NCBI GenBank assembly: GCA_023623185.1
Contig: JAMNXV010000132.1
Location: 1-64,000 of the forward strand
Reading direction: 5' to 3'
DNA: 64,000 nt
Source: Bacillota bacterium
GTDB taxonomy: Bacteria; Bacillota; Sulfobacillia; Symbiobacteriales; Symbiobacteriaceae
Position 1 is the stretch's first letter, and each line of letters starts with the position of its first letter. This document shows positions 9,980 through 19,160 of this stretch, piece after piece. Position numbers and translations under genes: made by a program. A model generated the notes under the pieces. It did not search any database. It worked only from the letters and a program-made list of their open reading frames with translations, and was not told the DNA's origin.

Positions 9980-12667
9980 ATGCGGGTATCGTACAACTGG
10001 CTGATGGACTACGTGGATGTGGACCTCTCTCCGCAGGAGCTGGCCGAGAGGCTGACTGCCCGGGGCGTGGTGGTGGAGAACCTGGTCAGCGCCAACCCCG
10101 GGGTGGAGGGGGTCGTGGTGGGCCGGGTCGTCGCGATGGAGCGGCACCCCAACGCGGACACGCTCTGGGTCTGCCAGGTGGACGTGGGCGGGGGCGAGGT
10201 GCTGCAGATCCTGACCGGCGCGCAGAACGTCACCGTCGGGGCCCTGGTGCCCGCGGCCGTTCCCGGCTCGAAGCTGCCGGGGATGACGATGGGCGTCAAG
10301 AAGCTGCGCGGGCTCGACTCCCACGGCATGCTCTGCTCGGAGGCGGAACTGAAGGTTGGCGACGACGAGGACGGCATCCTGATCCTGCCGCCTGAGGAGG
10401 ACCTGGAGCCGGGCATGGACATTGCCGAGGTGCTGGGCCTGAACGACTGGATCCTCGAGCTGGACCTGACCGCCAACTACGCGGCCCACTGCCAGTCGAT
10501 GGTCGGCGTGGCGCAGGAGGTGGCGGCGCTGGTGGGCGGCGAGGTGATCGCGCCCGAGACCTACACCGAGGACGCGCCCGACACCGACGTGAACGACCTG
10601 ATCTCGATTCAGATCGACACCCCCGACCTCTGCAGCCGTTACGTGGCGCGGGTGGTGCGCGGGGTGAAGATCGGGCCCTCGCCCCAGTGGCTGCAGGCCC
10701 GGGTGCGGGCTGCGGGGATGCGGCCCATCAACAACATCGTCGATATCGCCAACTTCGTCATGCTGGAGATGGGCCAGCCGCTGCACACCTTCGACTACCA
10801 GAAGATTCGCGGCCAGAAGATCATCGTGCGCCGGGCGCACAGCGGCGAGCGCTTCACCACCCTGGACGGCCAGGAGCGGGTGCTGGACGAGAACGTCCTG
10901 GTGATCGCCGACGCCGAGGGGCCAGTGGCCCTGGCCGGCGTGATGGGCGGCGAGGACTCTGAGGTGACCGACGAGACGGTGGACATTCTCATCGAGTCGG
11001 CGCACTTCGACAACATCAACAACCGGCGCACCTCGCTGCGCTACAACCTGCCCAGCGAGGCCTCCAAGCGGTTCACCAAGGGGGTCGACCCCTCCGGCTG
11101 TGTGGCGGCGGCCGACAGGGCGGCGCAGCTGATCGCCGAGCTGGCCGGCGGCATGGTGGTGGCCGGCCACGTGGACGCCTATCCCCGCCCGACCGTGCCG
11201 TCCGTCGTCCTGCTGCGCACGGAGCGGGCCAACGGCCTCACCGGGCTGAAGCTCTCGCCGGAGCGGATGGCGGCCCACCTCCAGAGCCTGGGCATGGTCG
11301 TCCTGAAGCCCGCCGACCTGGCGGCAGACCTGGCCCTGGGCGCGCCGGAGACCGGCGAGGAGGCGGGGGAGGACCTGAGCGGCCGTCCCGTGTGGACCGC
11401 CATGCACCAGGTCTCGCCCGTGCCGTCTGACCCGGACGCTTACCGCACCTGGGCCGAGGCGGCCTGGGCGGAGCTGGAGGCCGCCGGCAAGCGACTTGCA
11501 TCGCTGATGGGCGCTGGTGTGGGCGCTGGTGTGGGCGCTGGTGCTATCGAGGGCGCTGGCGGCGGCCTGGTCGGCGCAGGCGACGCCGGTGAGATCCTGG
11601 TGGTCGTCGTGCCCACCCGGCGCAGCGACATTGCCATCGAGGTGGATCTGATCGAGGAGATCGCCCGCTGCGAGGGGTACGACCAGATCCCGCTGGAGCT
11701 GCCCGTGCTGCCCTCCACCCGCGGCGGGCGCACCCGCCAGGGCGAGGTGAAGCTGGCGGCCCGGCGGGCGCTGGCCGGCGCTGGTCTCACCGAGGTGCTC
11801 ACCCACTCGCTGGTCCATCCCCGGGTTTACGACCTGCTGGGCCTGCCTGAGGATGACCCGCACCGGCGCTTCCTGACCCTGGCGAACCCGATGTACGACG
11901 ACCGCTCCACCCTGCGCACCATGCTGCTGCCGGGCGTGCTGGACGTGGTCAGGTACAACGTGAACCGGCAGATCCGCGACCTGGCCATCTTCGAGATCAG
12001 CCACGTCTACCGGCCCGTGGAGGGCGAGCTGCTCCCCGAGGAGCCGCTGATGGTGGCCCTGGCGCTGACCGGCAACCTGGCGCCGCTGGGCTGGAACAGC
12101 CCTGAGCGGCCCGCGGACTTCTTCGCCCTGAAGGGCGTGGTCGAGCACCTGCTGGCGGAGCTGGGCGTGCAGGGGGCCCGCTTCGAGCGCAGCGAGAACT
12201 CCGTTCTGCACCCCGGCCGGCAGGCGGCGCTGCTGATCGGCGGCGAACCGGTGGGCTACCTGGGCGAGCTGCACCCGACGGTGCAGGAGCGCTGGGAGTT
12301 GCCCGGCCGCGTCTACGTGGCCGAGTTCGCCTTCGCCCCGCTGATGGACGCCATGCTTCCCCAGGCGGTGTACCGGCCCGTGCCCCGGTTCCCGGCCGTC
12401 GCCCGCGACGTGGCGATGCTGGTCGACCTCGACTTGCCCGCCGACCGGCTGGAGGCGGCGATCCGTGAGGCAGGCGGCGGCCTGCTGGAGGAAGTGCGTC
12501 TGTTCGACGTGTACCAGGGCGAGCGGGTGGCGGAGGGCAAGCGGTCGCTGGCCTACCACCTGGTCTACCGCGCCGCGGACCGCACGCTGACCGATGCCGA
12601 GCTGGAGCCGGTGCACAACCGGGTCCGGGAGGCGCTGAAGGCGCTGGGGGCGGAGCTGCGGAGCTAG
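9980..12667 (+). CDS. pheT: Phenylalanyl-tRNA synthetase beta subunit (with insertion in B5 region)
   Basis: EMAP, B3/4, B5, catalytic-like and FDX-ACB regions; ATG 9980 with RBS GGGGGAGAAGG. Confidence 0.95.
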   Translation: MRVSYNWLMDYVDVDLSPQELAERLTARGVVVENLVSANPGVEGVVVGRVVAMERHPNADTLWVCQVDVGGGEVLQILTGAQNVTVGALVPAAVPGSKLPGMTMGVKKLRGLDSHGMLCSEAELKVGDDEDGILILPPEEDLEPGMDIAEVLGLNDWILELDLTANYAAHCQSMVGVAQEVAALVGGEVIAPETYTEDAPDTDVNDLISIQIDTPDLCSRYVARVVRGVKIGPSPQWLQARVRAAGMRPINNIVDIANFVMLEMGQPLHTFDYQKIRGQKIIVRRAHSGERFTTLDGQERVLDENVLVIADAEGPVALAGVMGGEDSEVTDETVDILIESAHFDNINNRRTSLRYNLPSEASKRFTKGVDPSGCVAAADRAAQLIAELAGGMVVAGHVDAYPRPTVPSVVLLRTERANGLTGLKLSPERMAAHLQSLGMVVLKPADLAADLALGAPETGEEAGEDLSGRPVWTAMHQVSPVPSDPDAYRTWAEAAWAELEAAGKRLASLMGAGVGAGVGAGAIEGAGGGLVGAGDAGEILVVVVPTRRSDIAIEVDLIEEIARCEGYDQIPLELPVLPSTRGGRTRQGEVKLAARRALAGAGLTEVLTHSLVHPRVYDLLGLPEDDPHRRFLTLANPMYDDRSTLRTMLLPGVLDVVRYNVNRQIRDLAIFEISHVYRPVEGELLPEEPLMVALALTGNLAPLGWNSPERPADFFALKGVVEHLLAELGVQGARFERSENSVLHPGRQAALLIGGEPVGYLGELHPTVQERWELPGRVYVAEFAFAPLMDAMLPQAVYRPVPRFPAVARDVAMLVDLDLPADRLEAAIREAGGGLLEEVRLFDVYQGERVAEGKRSLAYHLVYRAADRTLTDAELEPVHNRVREALKALGAELRS

Positions 12668-12765
12668 CGGCGAGTGGGCTGTGGCTACGGGCTTCGGGCT
12701 GCGAACTGGCCGCCCTGGGTCCTGAACCCTGAGCCCGGTTCTCTTCGGCGTGGTCCGCACAATTC

Positions 12766-12794
12766 TGAGGAGGGGGTGTAGGCCCCCTCCTCAG
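12766..12794 (+). terminator. Hairpin after pheT
   Basis: CTGAGGAGGGGG-tgtag-CCCCCTCCTCAG perfect 12-bp stem. Confidence 0.7.
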
Positions 12795-12825
12795 TTCATA
12801 GAGACTGTGGCCCACCGCCTGCGAC

Positions 12826-12884
12826 GGGAACCGCAGGTTTTACGCTTCCGCGTTCGAGCGAAAGCGAAAAACTTGCGGCTCCCA
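12826..12884. repeat. Palindromic element, family copy 1
   Basis: GGGAACCGCAGGTTTTACGCTTCCGCGTTCGAGCGAAAGCGAAAAACTTGCGGCTCCCA; imperfect inverted repeat. Confidence 0.85.
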
Positions 12885-12931
12885 ACCAGGGGGAGCGCCC
12901 CCGACCTCGCAGACCCCCGCCTGACCGGGTC

Positions 12932-12962
12932 ATTATGTCAACCGAACTGGGGTATTATGTCA
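12932..12962 (+). repeat. Two ATTATGTCA direct repeats 22 bp apart
   Basis: ATTATGTCA at 12932-12940 and 12954-12962 (CATTATGTCAACCGAACTGGGGTATTATGTCATCTAAC). Confidence 0.8.
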
Positions 12963-13036
12963 TCTAACGGGCGCCCGCCGCCGGCGAACACGCAGCGTCG
13001 ACACCTAGATCCTCCTTCAACCCGCCCGCCGCCACC

Positions 13037-13096
13037 TGGGAACCGCAGGTTTTACGCTTCCGCGTTCGAGCGAAAGCGGAAAACTTGCGGTTCCCA
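13037..13096. repeat. Palindromic element, family copy 2
   Basis: TGGGAACCGCAGGTTTTACGCTTCCGCGTTCGAGCGAAAGCGGAAAACTTGCGGTTCCCA, near-identical to copy 1. Confidence 0.88.
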
Positions 13097-13100
13097 CTGT

Positions 13101-13149
13101 TGACAGGGCTATTCGGCGTTCGAGCACGCCGAATAGCCCTGTCAGTTTT
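13101..13149 (+). terminator. Strong hairpin terminator
   Basis: TGACAGGGCTATTCGGCG-ttcgagca-CGCCGAATAGCCCTGTCA followed by GTTTTC; perfect 18-bp stem. Confidence 0.8.
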
Positions 13150-13704
13150 CATACTGCCTGATGATTATTGCCACCAACCGCCCTCAACACCGGCTGGCAA
13201 GAACGGCAGGGCGAAAGACATGCAACAACATGCGACAATGCGGGCGGGATGGTGAGCGCAGGGGCCTGCCGCACAGAGCCGGTGCGCAGGCATGCCTGGA
13301 CATGGATTGGGAGATGCCCGCGGTGCGCTGGCCTTCTCTGACCGGCATCTGAAGCGAGCGCCGATCCCGCTGCCGGATGGTTTCGCCGAGGCCTACCCGG
13401 AGGAAATCTCTGCGCGAAGAGGCGAAAGTGACCCTGGTCCATCTAGCGGCCCCAGACCGGGCATAATCATCTACCACCCTCCGTCGTCTTAATTCACTGG
13501 GAGGCCCGGGGGTCGGGTTCAGCGCAAGTTTCCCGCCGATTCCAATATCTGTCCGCCGCGCTGAAGGGGTTTGGCGGGGGGCCGTCGAATCCAACAACTT
13601 GTGCCCGTGCAGACAAGTTGGAAGCTGGCGCACGCCGCTCCTCGTGTGGCGTCGCGCCTGCTTTCTCCCGAGGCCCGAAAGACAAAGAGGAGGGGGATGA
13701 ATTG

Positions 13705-15291
13705 GTGAAGCGTGGACGTTGGATCCGACTGGTGGCGACGGCCATGGCCGCCGGCCTGCTGGTGATGGCAGGTTGTTCGTCCGGGCAGAGAAGCGACAGC
13801 TCCGGCGACCGGCAGCAGGCAGAGGGCCGGCGCCTGTCCATCACGATTGACGCGTTCCAGGGTCGCGTTCCGGAGGCAGAAGCGGTGGCGGCTTATCTGC
13901 GCCAGATCGGTGTTCAGGCCGAGGTGCGCATTTGGGAAAAGAACGCGTTGCTAGAGGAAATCAAGCAGGGGACCCGGGTTGCCTACACCCAGGACTGGGG
14001 GAGTTCTACCTTTGATCCCTACGACCTGGCCGTGCCGAAGTTGAAGACCAACGACCGCGGCAACTATTCCTTCTACTCCAACCCCGAGGTTGACCGGTTG
14101 CTGGATGAGGGGTCTTCGGGGACGGATCCCGACGCACGCCGCAACGCATACCATCAGGCCCAGCAGATCCTGATTGAGGACGCGCCGTGGATCTTCGGCT
14201 ACTACATGGACGTGGTCGAGGCCACCACCGCCGATGTCGTCGGCTTCACCCCGGCCATGGACAGCCGCATCAACCTGCACGACGTCAGCCGCACCGGCGC
14301 CGACTCGCTGGTGGTCGGGATGCGCGTGGACCGGCTCCAGTCGCTGGATCCGGCCAACCACCGCGACCGTGACACGGAGACCGTCATCCGCAACATCTAC
14401 GACGGTCTGGTCACCCGCACCCCCAACGGCGAGATCGTTCCCGAGCTGGCGGAGTCCTGGGAGCAGCCGGATCCGACGACCTACATCTTCAAGCTGAAGC
14501 AGGGCGTGAAGTTCCACGACGGCACCGAGATGACCGCCGACGACGTCGTCTTCACCTTCGAGCGGATCATGGCGCCCGACGGCGTTGACGGCCAGCAGTC
14601 CCCCCGCCTGGGTCTGCTCGGACCCATCAAGTCGGTGGAGAAGCTGAGCGACTACGAGGTGAAGTTCACCCTGGAGCACCCGTTCCCGACCTGGCTCCAG
14701 CTGCTGCCGCACACCCAGATCGTGTCCAAGGCCCACGTGGAGCGGATGGGTTCCTCGCAGGCCCTGTCCGAGAACCCCATGGGCACCGGCCCGTTCAAAT
14801 TCGTGCGCGGCCAGGTGGACACCGAGATCGTGCTGGAGCGGTTCGACGACTACTACGGCGGGTCGGATGCGCTGCCGCCCGTGGGGCCTGCGCAGTTGAA
14901 GACGGTCACCTTCCGCATGATTCCGGAGCCCTCCACCCGGGTGGCGGCCCTGAAGGCCGGCGAGGTCCACATCATCCAGGAGGTGCCGGTTGACCAGATT
15001 CCGCTGCTGGAGGCCGACAGCAACGTGAAGGTGCTGACCACCCAGGGCACGCGGCTCTACATGATCGAGCTCAACAACAACATCCTCACCGACGCCCGGG
15101 TGCGCCGCGCCCTGAACCATGCCGTCGACTGGGACACGATTCTGCGCGAGATCTACGGCGGCCGGGCCCACAGGGTGGCGACGGCCATGCTGCCCAGCGG
15201 ATTCGGTTTCGATGAGTCGATCGAGCCCCTGAAGTACGATCCCGAGCTGGCGAAGCAGCTCCTGCAGGAGGCCGGATACGTGACGGATTAA
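13705..15291 (+). CDS. Oligopeptide-binding lipoprotein (SBP_bac_5), apparently circularly permuted
   Basis: GTG start after GAGGAGGGGG RBS; lipobox LLVMAGC; family C-terminal motifs (WGSSTFDPYDL, NYSFYSNPEVDRLLDE, YHQAQQILIEDAPWIFGYY) precede N-terminal motifs (LDPANHRDRDTETVIRNIYDGLV, FKLKQGVKFHDGTEMTADDVVFTFERI); ORF ends at LLQEAGYVTD. Confidence 0.9.
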   Translation: MKRGRWIRLVATAMAAGLLVMAGCSSGQRSDSSGDRQQAEGRRLSITIDAFQGRVPEAEAVAAYLRQIGVQAEVRIWEKNALLEEIKQGTRVAYTQDWGSSTFDPYDLAVPKLKTNDRGNYSFYSNPEVDRLLDEGSSGTDPDARRNAYHQAQQILIEDAPWIFGYYMDVVEATTADVVGFTPAMDSRINLHDVSRTGADSLVVGMRVDRLQSLDPANHRDRDTETVIRNIYDGLVTRTPNGEIVPELAESWEQPDPTTYIFKLKQGVKFHDGTEMTADDVVFTFERIMAPDGVDGQQSPRLGLLGPIKSVEKLSDYEVKFTLEHPFPTWLQLLPHTQIVSKAHVERMGSSQALSENPMGTGPFKFVRGQVDTEIVLERFDDYYGGSDALPPVGPAQLKTVTFRMIPEPSTRVAALKAGEVHIIQEVPVDQIPLLEADSNVKVLTTQGTRLYMIELNNNILTDARVRRALNHAVDWDTILREIYGGRAHRVATAMLPSGFGFDESIEPLKYDPELAKQLLQEAGYVTD

Positions 15292-15311
15292 CGGATTGGG
15301 AGGCGGATGGC

Positions 15312-16322
15312 GTGAAAGCGATTCGGATACTGGAGCGGGTGTTGACGGCCCTGCCGATGTCGCTCTTGATGCTGCTGCTGGTCTTTGTCTTTGTACGCCT
15401 CCTGCCCGGCGACCCGGTGGACATCATGATGGGTCAGGCCGGCAACGTCTCCCAGGCCGAGATCGACGCGCTCCGCCGCGAGCTTCATCTGGATCTGCCG
15501 CTGACGGAGCAGCTCTCCATCTTCGTGCGGGGGCTGCTCCGCGGCGACCTGGGGCTATCGTTCCGGGAGCAGCGTCCGGTTACCGACATCATCGCTGAGG
15601 CCTTCCCGGCGACGGTCGAACTGGCCCTGGCGGCCCTCACGTTCGCCCTGATGGTCGGCCTGCCCATCGGGGTGATCTCGGCGGTCAGGCGAAACTCCGT
15701 CTTCGACCGGCTCGCCATGGGCTTCTCGTTCCTGGGCATCTCGATGCCCGCCTTCTGGCTCGGCATCATGGCCATCATGCTCTTCTCCGTGCACCTGGGC
15801 TGGACGCCGGTGCAGGGCCGGCTCTCCGCGGGCATCGCACCGCCCGACCTCACCGGGCTGTACGTGCTGGATGCCATCCTGGCGCGGGACTGGGTGCTGC
15901 TGAAGGACGCCCTGCGCCACCTGGTGCTGCCAGCCGTGACGCTGGGCGCCGAACTCACGGCGATCATCGCCCGGGTGACGCGCTCCTCCATGCTGGAGGC
16001 GCTGCAGATGGATTACGTCATGGCGGCCCGCTCCCGGGGGGTGCCCGAGTGGCAGGTTGTGCTGCGGCACGGTCTCAGGAATGCGCTCATCCCCACGGTT
16101 ACGGTCACGGGGCTCCAGCTCGGCGTGCTGCTGGGCGGCAACATGATCGTCGAGACCGTCTTCGGCTGGCCCGGGCTGGGCCGGCTGGTCGTGGGGGCGA
16201 TCTTCGGCCGCGACTACGCGCTGGTGCAGGGGGCAGTCATGCTGTACGCGCTGACGTTCCTGATTGCAAACCTGCTAGTGGACATCATCTACACGCAGCT
16301 GAATCCGAAGCTCGAACTCTAG
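15312..16322 (+). CDS. Dipeptide/oligopeptide ABC transporter permease (DppB type)
   Basis: LPGDPVDIMMG...LGLSFREQRPV...TRSSMLEALQMDYVMAARSRG. Confidence 0.93.
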   Translation: MKAIRILERVLTALPMSLLMLLLVFVFVRLLPGDPVDIMMGQAGNVSQAEIDALRRELHLDLPLTEQLSIFVRGLLRGDLGLSFREQRPVTDIIAEAFPATVELALAALTFALMVGLPIGVISAVRRNSVFDRLAMGFSFLGISMPAFWLGIMAIMLFSVHLGWTPVQGRLSAGIAPPDLTGLYVLDAILARDWVLLKDALRHLVLPAVTLGAELTAIIARVTRSSMLEALQMDYVMAARSRGVPEWQVVLRHGLRNALIPTVTVTGLQLGVLLGGNMIVETVFGWPGLGRLVVGAIFGRDYALVQGAVMLYALTFLIANLLVDIIYTQLNPKLEL

Positions 16323-16334
16323 AGGAGGTGGAGG

Positions 16335-17180
16335 ATGGGTTTTTGGCGCCGCTTCGTGTCCAACCCCAGTGCGGTGGTTGGTCTGGTCGTCATCCTGCTC
16401 TATGCCTTCGCCGCCCTCTTTGCCCCAGTGATTGCCCCGTATGGCCCCCGTGAGATGGTGCTGGCGAACCGGCTGAAGCCCCCGGCGTTTCTCGAAGGTG
16501 GGAGTTGGAACCACCTTCTGGGAACAGATCAACTGGGGTACGACATCTTCTCCCGCATCCTGTATGGCGCCCGGGTATCGCTCCTCGTGGGGCTGATCTC
16601 GGTGGCGATCTCCCTCGTGGTGGGCACCCTGCTCGGGTGCATCGCCGGCTACTGGCGGGGCTGGGTGGACCGCATTCTGTCCCGGTTCGCCGACCTGCTG
16701 ATGGGCTTCCCCTACCTGCTGTTCACCATCTTCGCGATGGCCATCATCGGCCCCGGCTTCGGCAACCTCATCATCGCGCTCTGCTTCAAGGCGTGGGTGG
16801 AGTTTTACCGGCTGGCCCGCGGCGAGATGATGTCTGAGGGAACCAAGGAGTACGTGGAGGCCGCCCGGGCCCTGGGCCGGGGGCCGGTCGCGATCATCGT
16901 CAGCGAGGTGCTGCCCAACATCTACCATTCCCTGCTGGTGCTGGGCACGCTGCGCATGGGCTACATGATTATCATGGAAGCCTCGCTTTCATTCCTCGGG
17001 CTGGGCATACCGCCATCCATCCCCGCATGGGGGTCGATGGTGAGCGCCGGCCGCGACCAGATGCTGAACGCCTGGTGGGTCGCCACGATGCCGGGCCTGG
17101 CCATCGTGGGGCTCGTGCTGGCCATCAACCTTTTCGGCGAGGGGCTGCGCGAAGCGCTGGATCCCCGCCTGCGGCGGTGA
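16335..17180 (+). CDS. Dipeptide/oligopeptide ABC transporter permease (DppC type)
   Basis: LLGTDQLGYDIFSRILYGARVSLLVGL...EYVEAARALG...EASLSFLGLGIPPSIPAWGSM. Confidence 0.93.
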   Translation: MGFWRRFVSNPSAVVGLVVILLYAFAALFAPVIAPYGPREMVLANRLKPPAFLEGGSWNHLLGTDQLGYDIFSRILYGARVSLLVGLISVAISLVVGTLLGCIAGYWRGWVDRILSRFADLLMGFPYLLFTIFAMAIIGPGFGNLIIALCFKAWVEFYRLARGEMMSEGTKEYVEAARALGRGPVAIIVSEVLPNIYHSLLVLGTLRMGYMIIMEASLSFLGLGIPPSIPAWGSMVSAGRDQMLNAWWVATMPGLAIVGLVLAINLFGEGLREALDPRLRR

Positions 17181-17193
17181 AGGGGGGAAGCAA

Positions 17194-18177
17194 GTGGAGA
17201 AACTGCTGGTTATTGAAAACCTGTCGGTGGAGTTTCCCTCGCCCAGGGGTCCGCTGCGCGCGGTGGACGGCGTGAGCCTGGAGGTGCAGGCCGGTGAGAT
17301 CGTCGGGCTGATCGGCGAGTCCGGGTCCGGGAAGTCGACCGTGCTGCTGGCGGTGATGGGCCTGATCGCCCGGCCCGGGCGCATTCTGCCGGGGTCGTCG
17401 GTGCGGCTGAAGGGGCGGGAGCTCACGGGGCTGTCGCCGAAGGATTACCGGGCCGTCCGGGGCTACGAGATCGGCATGGTCTTCCAGGACCCGATGACCT
17501 CGCTGAACCCCTCCATGCCCATCGGTGAGCAGGTGCGGGAAAGCCTGCGGGTCCACCGGTACTGCAAGTCAAAGGCCGAGGAGCGGGAGCGGGTCATCCA
17601 GCTGCTGGAGGCCGTGGGCATCACCAACGCCGCGCAGCGGTACCGGGCCTACCCGCACCAGTTCAGCGGCGGGATGCTGCAGCGCGTGCTGATCGCCTCG
17701 GCGCTCGCGTGCAACCCGCGCCTTCTGCTGGCGGACGAGCCGACGACGGCCCTGGACGTCACGATCCAGGCACAGATCCTGGACTTGCTGAAGGAAATCA
17801 ACCGGGAGCGCAACACCGCGATCCTGCTGGTGAGCCACGACATCGGGCTGGCGGCCGAGTTTTGCGACCGCATCGCCGTGATGTATGCCGGGCGCATCGT
17901 GGAGGTGGGCCCGGCGGAGCAGGTGGTGAACGATCCGCGCCACCCGTACACGCAGGGCCTGGTCGGCTGCCTGCCCACCTTCGGCGGCCGCCGCGGGCGG
18001 CTGGAGCCCATCCCCGGCTCGCTGCCTGACCTGACCCAGCTGCCGCGGGGATGCGCCTTTGCCGACCGGTGCGCCCACGCCATCCCCCAGTGCCTGGATC
18101 AGGAGATTCCCCTGCAGGTGATGCCCGATGGGCGGGAGGTCAGCTGCATCCGCATCGAGGAGGTGATGGCCGGATGA
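17194..18177 (+). CDS. Oligopeptide ABC transporter ATP-binding protein (DppD/OppD type)
   Basis: Walker A GESGSGKST, MVFQDPMTSLNPSM, QFSGGMLQRV, LLADEPTTALDVTIQAQIL. Confidence 0.95.
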   Translation: MEKLLVIENLSVEFPSPRGPLRAVDGVSLEVQAGEIVGLIGESGSGKSTVLLAVMGLIARPGRILPGSSVRLKGRELTGLSPKDYRAVRGYEIGMVFQDPMTSLNPSMPIGEQVRESLRVHRYCKSKAEERERVIQLLEAVGITNAAQRYRAYPHQFSGGMLQRVLIASALACNPRLLLADEPTTALDVTIQAQILDLLKEINRERNTAILLVSHDIGLAAEFCDRIAVMYAGRIVEVGPAEQVVNDPRHPYTQGLVGCLPTFGGRRGRLEPIPGSLPDLTQLPRGCAFADRCAHAIPQCLDQEIPLQVMPDGREVSCIRIEEVMAG

Positions 18178-19160
18178 GCGCGGCTCCCCTCCTCGAGGTC
18201 CGGGACCTGTACAAGCACTTCGTCCTGCCGCGTACCGTGCTGCACCGCCTGCTGACCGGCGAGGGCGATCGGGTGCTCCAGGCCGTGAACGGCGTGTCGT
18301 TTACCCTGCACGAAGGGGAGACGCTGGGGCTGGTGGGCGAGAGCGGCTCCGGCAAGTCCACCCTGGGCCGGACGATCCTGCGGCTGTACGAGCCGACCCG
18401 CGGTGAGGTCCTCTTCGACGGGCAGGATGTGTTCGGCCTGGACGCCGCCGGCCTCCGCCGCTTCCGGCAGCAGGCGCAGATTGTGTTCCAGAATCCGTAC
18501 GCGTCGCTGAACCCGCGCAAGACGGTGCGGCAGATCCTCTCTGTGCCGCTTGCGCTGCGGGGCCTGCCGCCCAGGGAGCGGCGGGAGGAGGCGGCTGCGC
18601 TCATGGAGCGGGTGGGGCTCGCCCCCCGCCACCTGGACCGCTACCCGCACCAGTTCAGCGGCGGCCAGCGGCAGCGCATCGGCATCGCCCGGGCCCTGGC
18701 CATGCATCCCCGGTTGATCGTCGCGGACGAGCCGGTCTCGGCCCTGGATGTGTCGGTGCAGGCGCAGATCATCAACCTGCTGGAGGATCTGCAGCAGGAG
18801 TTCCGGCTGACCTACCTGTTCATTTCCCACGACCTGAGCGTGGTGCGCCACCTGAGCACCCGGGTCGCCGTGATGTACCTGGGGCAGATCGTGGAAATCG
18901 GGCCCACCGAGCCGCTCTTTGAGGAGCCGCTGCACCCGTATACCCGCGCGCTGCTCTCGGCCGCGCCGGGACAGGGGCAGCGGGAGCGGATCATCCTGCA
19001 GGGGGCGCCGCCCAGCCCGCTGGATCCGCCGCCGGGCTGCCCGTTCCATCCCCGCTGCCCGGCGGTTGTGGGAGAGGTCTGCCGCACCGTTCGGCCCGCG
19101 CTGATCGAGCGGCCCGGCGGCCGGTGGGTTTCTTGCCACATCCATGGCAGCCCGTCTTGA
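18174..19160 (+). CDS. Oligopeptide ABC transporter ATP-binding protein (DppF/OppF type)
   Basis: GESGSGKSTLGRTILRL, QIVFQNPYASLNPRKTV, QFSGGQRQRIGIARALA, VADEPVSALDVSVQAQI. Confidence 0.95.
   Translation: MSAAPLLEVRDLYKHFVLPRTVLHRLLTGEGDRVLQAVNGVSFTLHEGETLGLVGESGSGKSTLGRTILRLYEPTRGEVLFDGQDVFGLDAAGLRRFRQQAQIVFQNPYASLNPRKTVRQILSVPLALRGLPPRERREEAAALMERVGLAPRHLDRYPHQFSGGQRQRIGIARALAMHPRLIVADEPVSALDVSVQAQIINLLEDLQQEFRLTYLFISHDLSVVRHLSTRVAVMYLGQIVEIGPTEPLFEEPLHPYTRALLSAAPGQGQRERIILQGAPPSPLDPPPGCPFHPRCPAVVGEVCRTVRPALIERPGGRWVSCHIHGSPS

Noticed and set aside
12-12760. Long antisense ORFs (e.g. 9923..12760 -, 945 aa; 5616..7118 -, 500 aa; 2945..4567 -, 540 aa)
   Set aside because: Arise from high GC3 on the opposite strand of well-identified genes (pheT, murJ, O-antigen ligase); His/Gln/Arg/Pro-biased translations with no family motifs.
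12826-13096. CRISPR or retron interpretation of palindromic element A
   Set aside because: Only two copies with a unique 150-bp middle, no RT or cas gene nearby; mobile/REP-like element fits better.
13149-13690. Possible gene or toxin-antitoxin unit in the ~550-bp gap before the binding-protein gene (ORFs 13161..13352 +, 13184..13633 -, 13292..13492 +)
   Set aside because: No RBS, no recognisable domain, arginine/proline-rich translations; perhaps decayed sequence but nothing to support a call.
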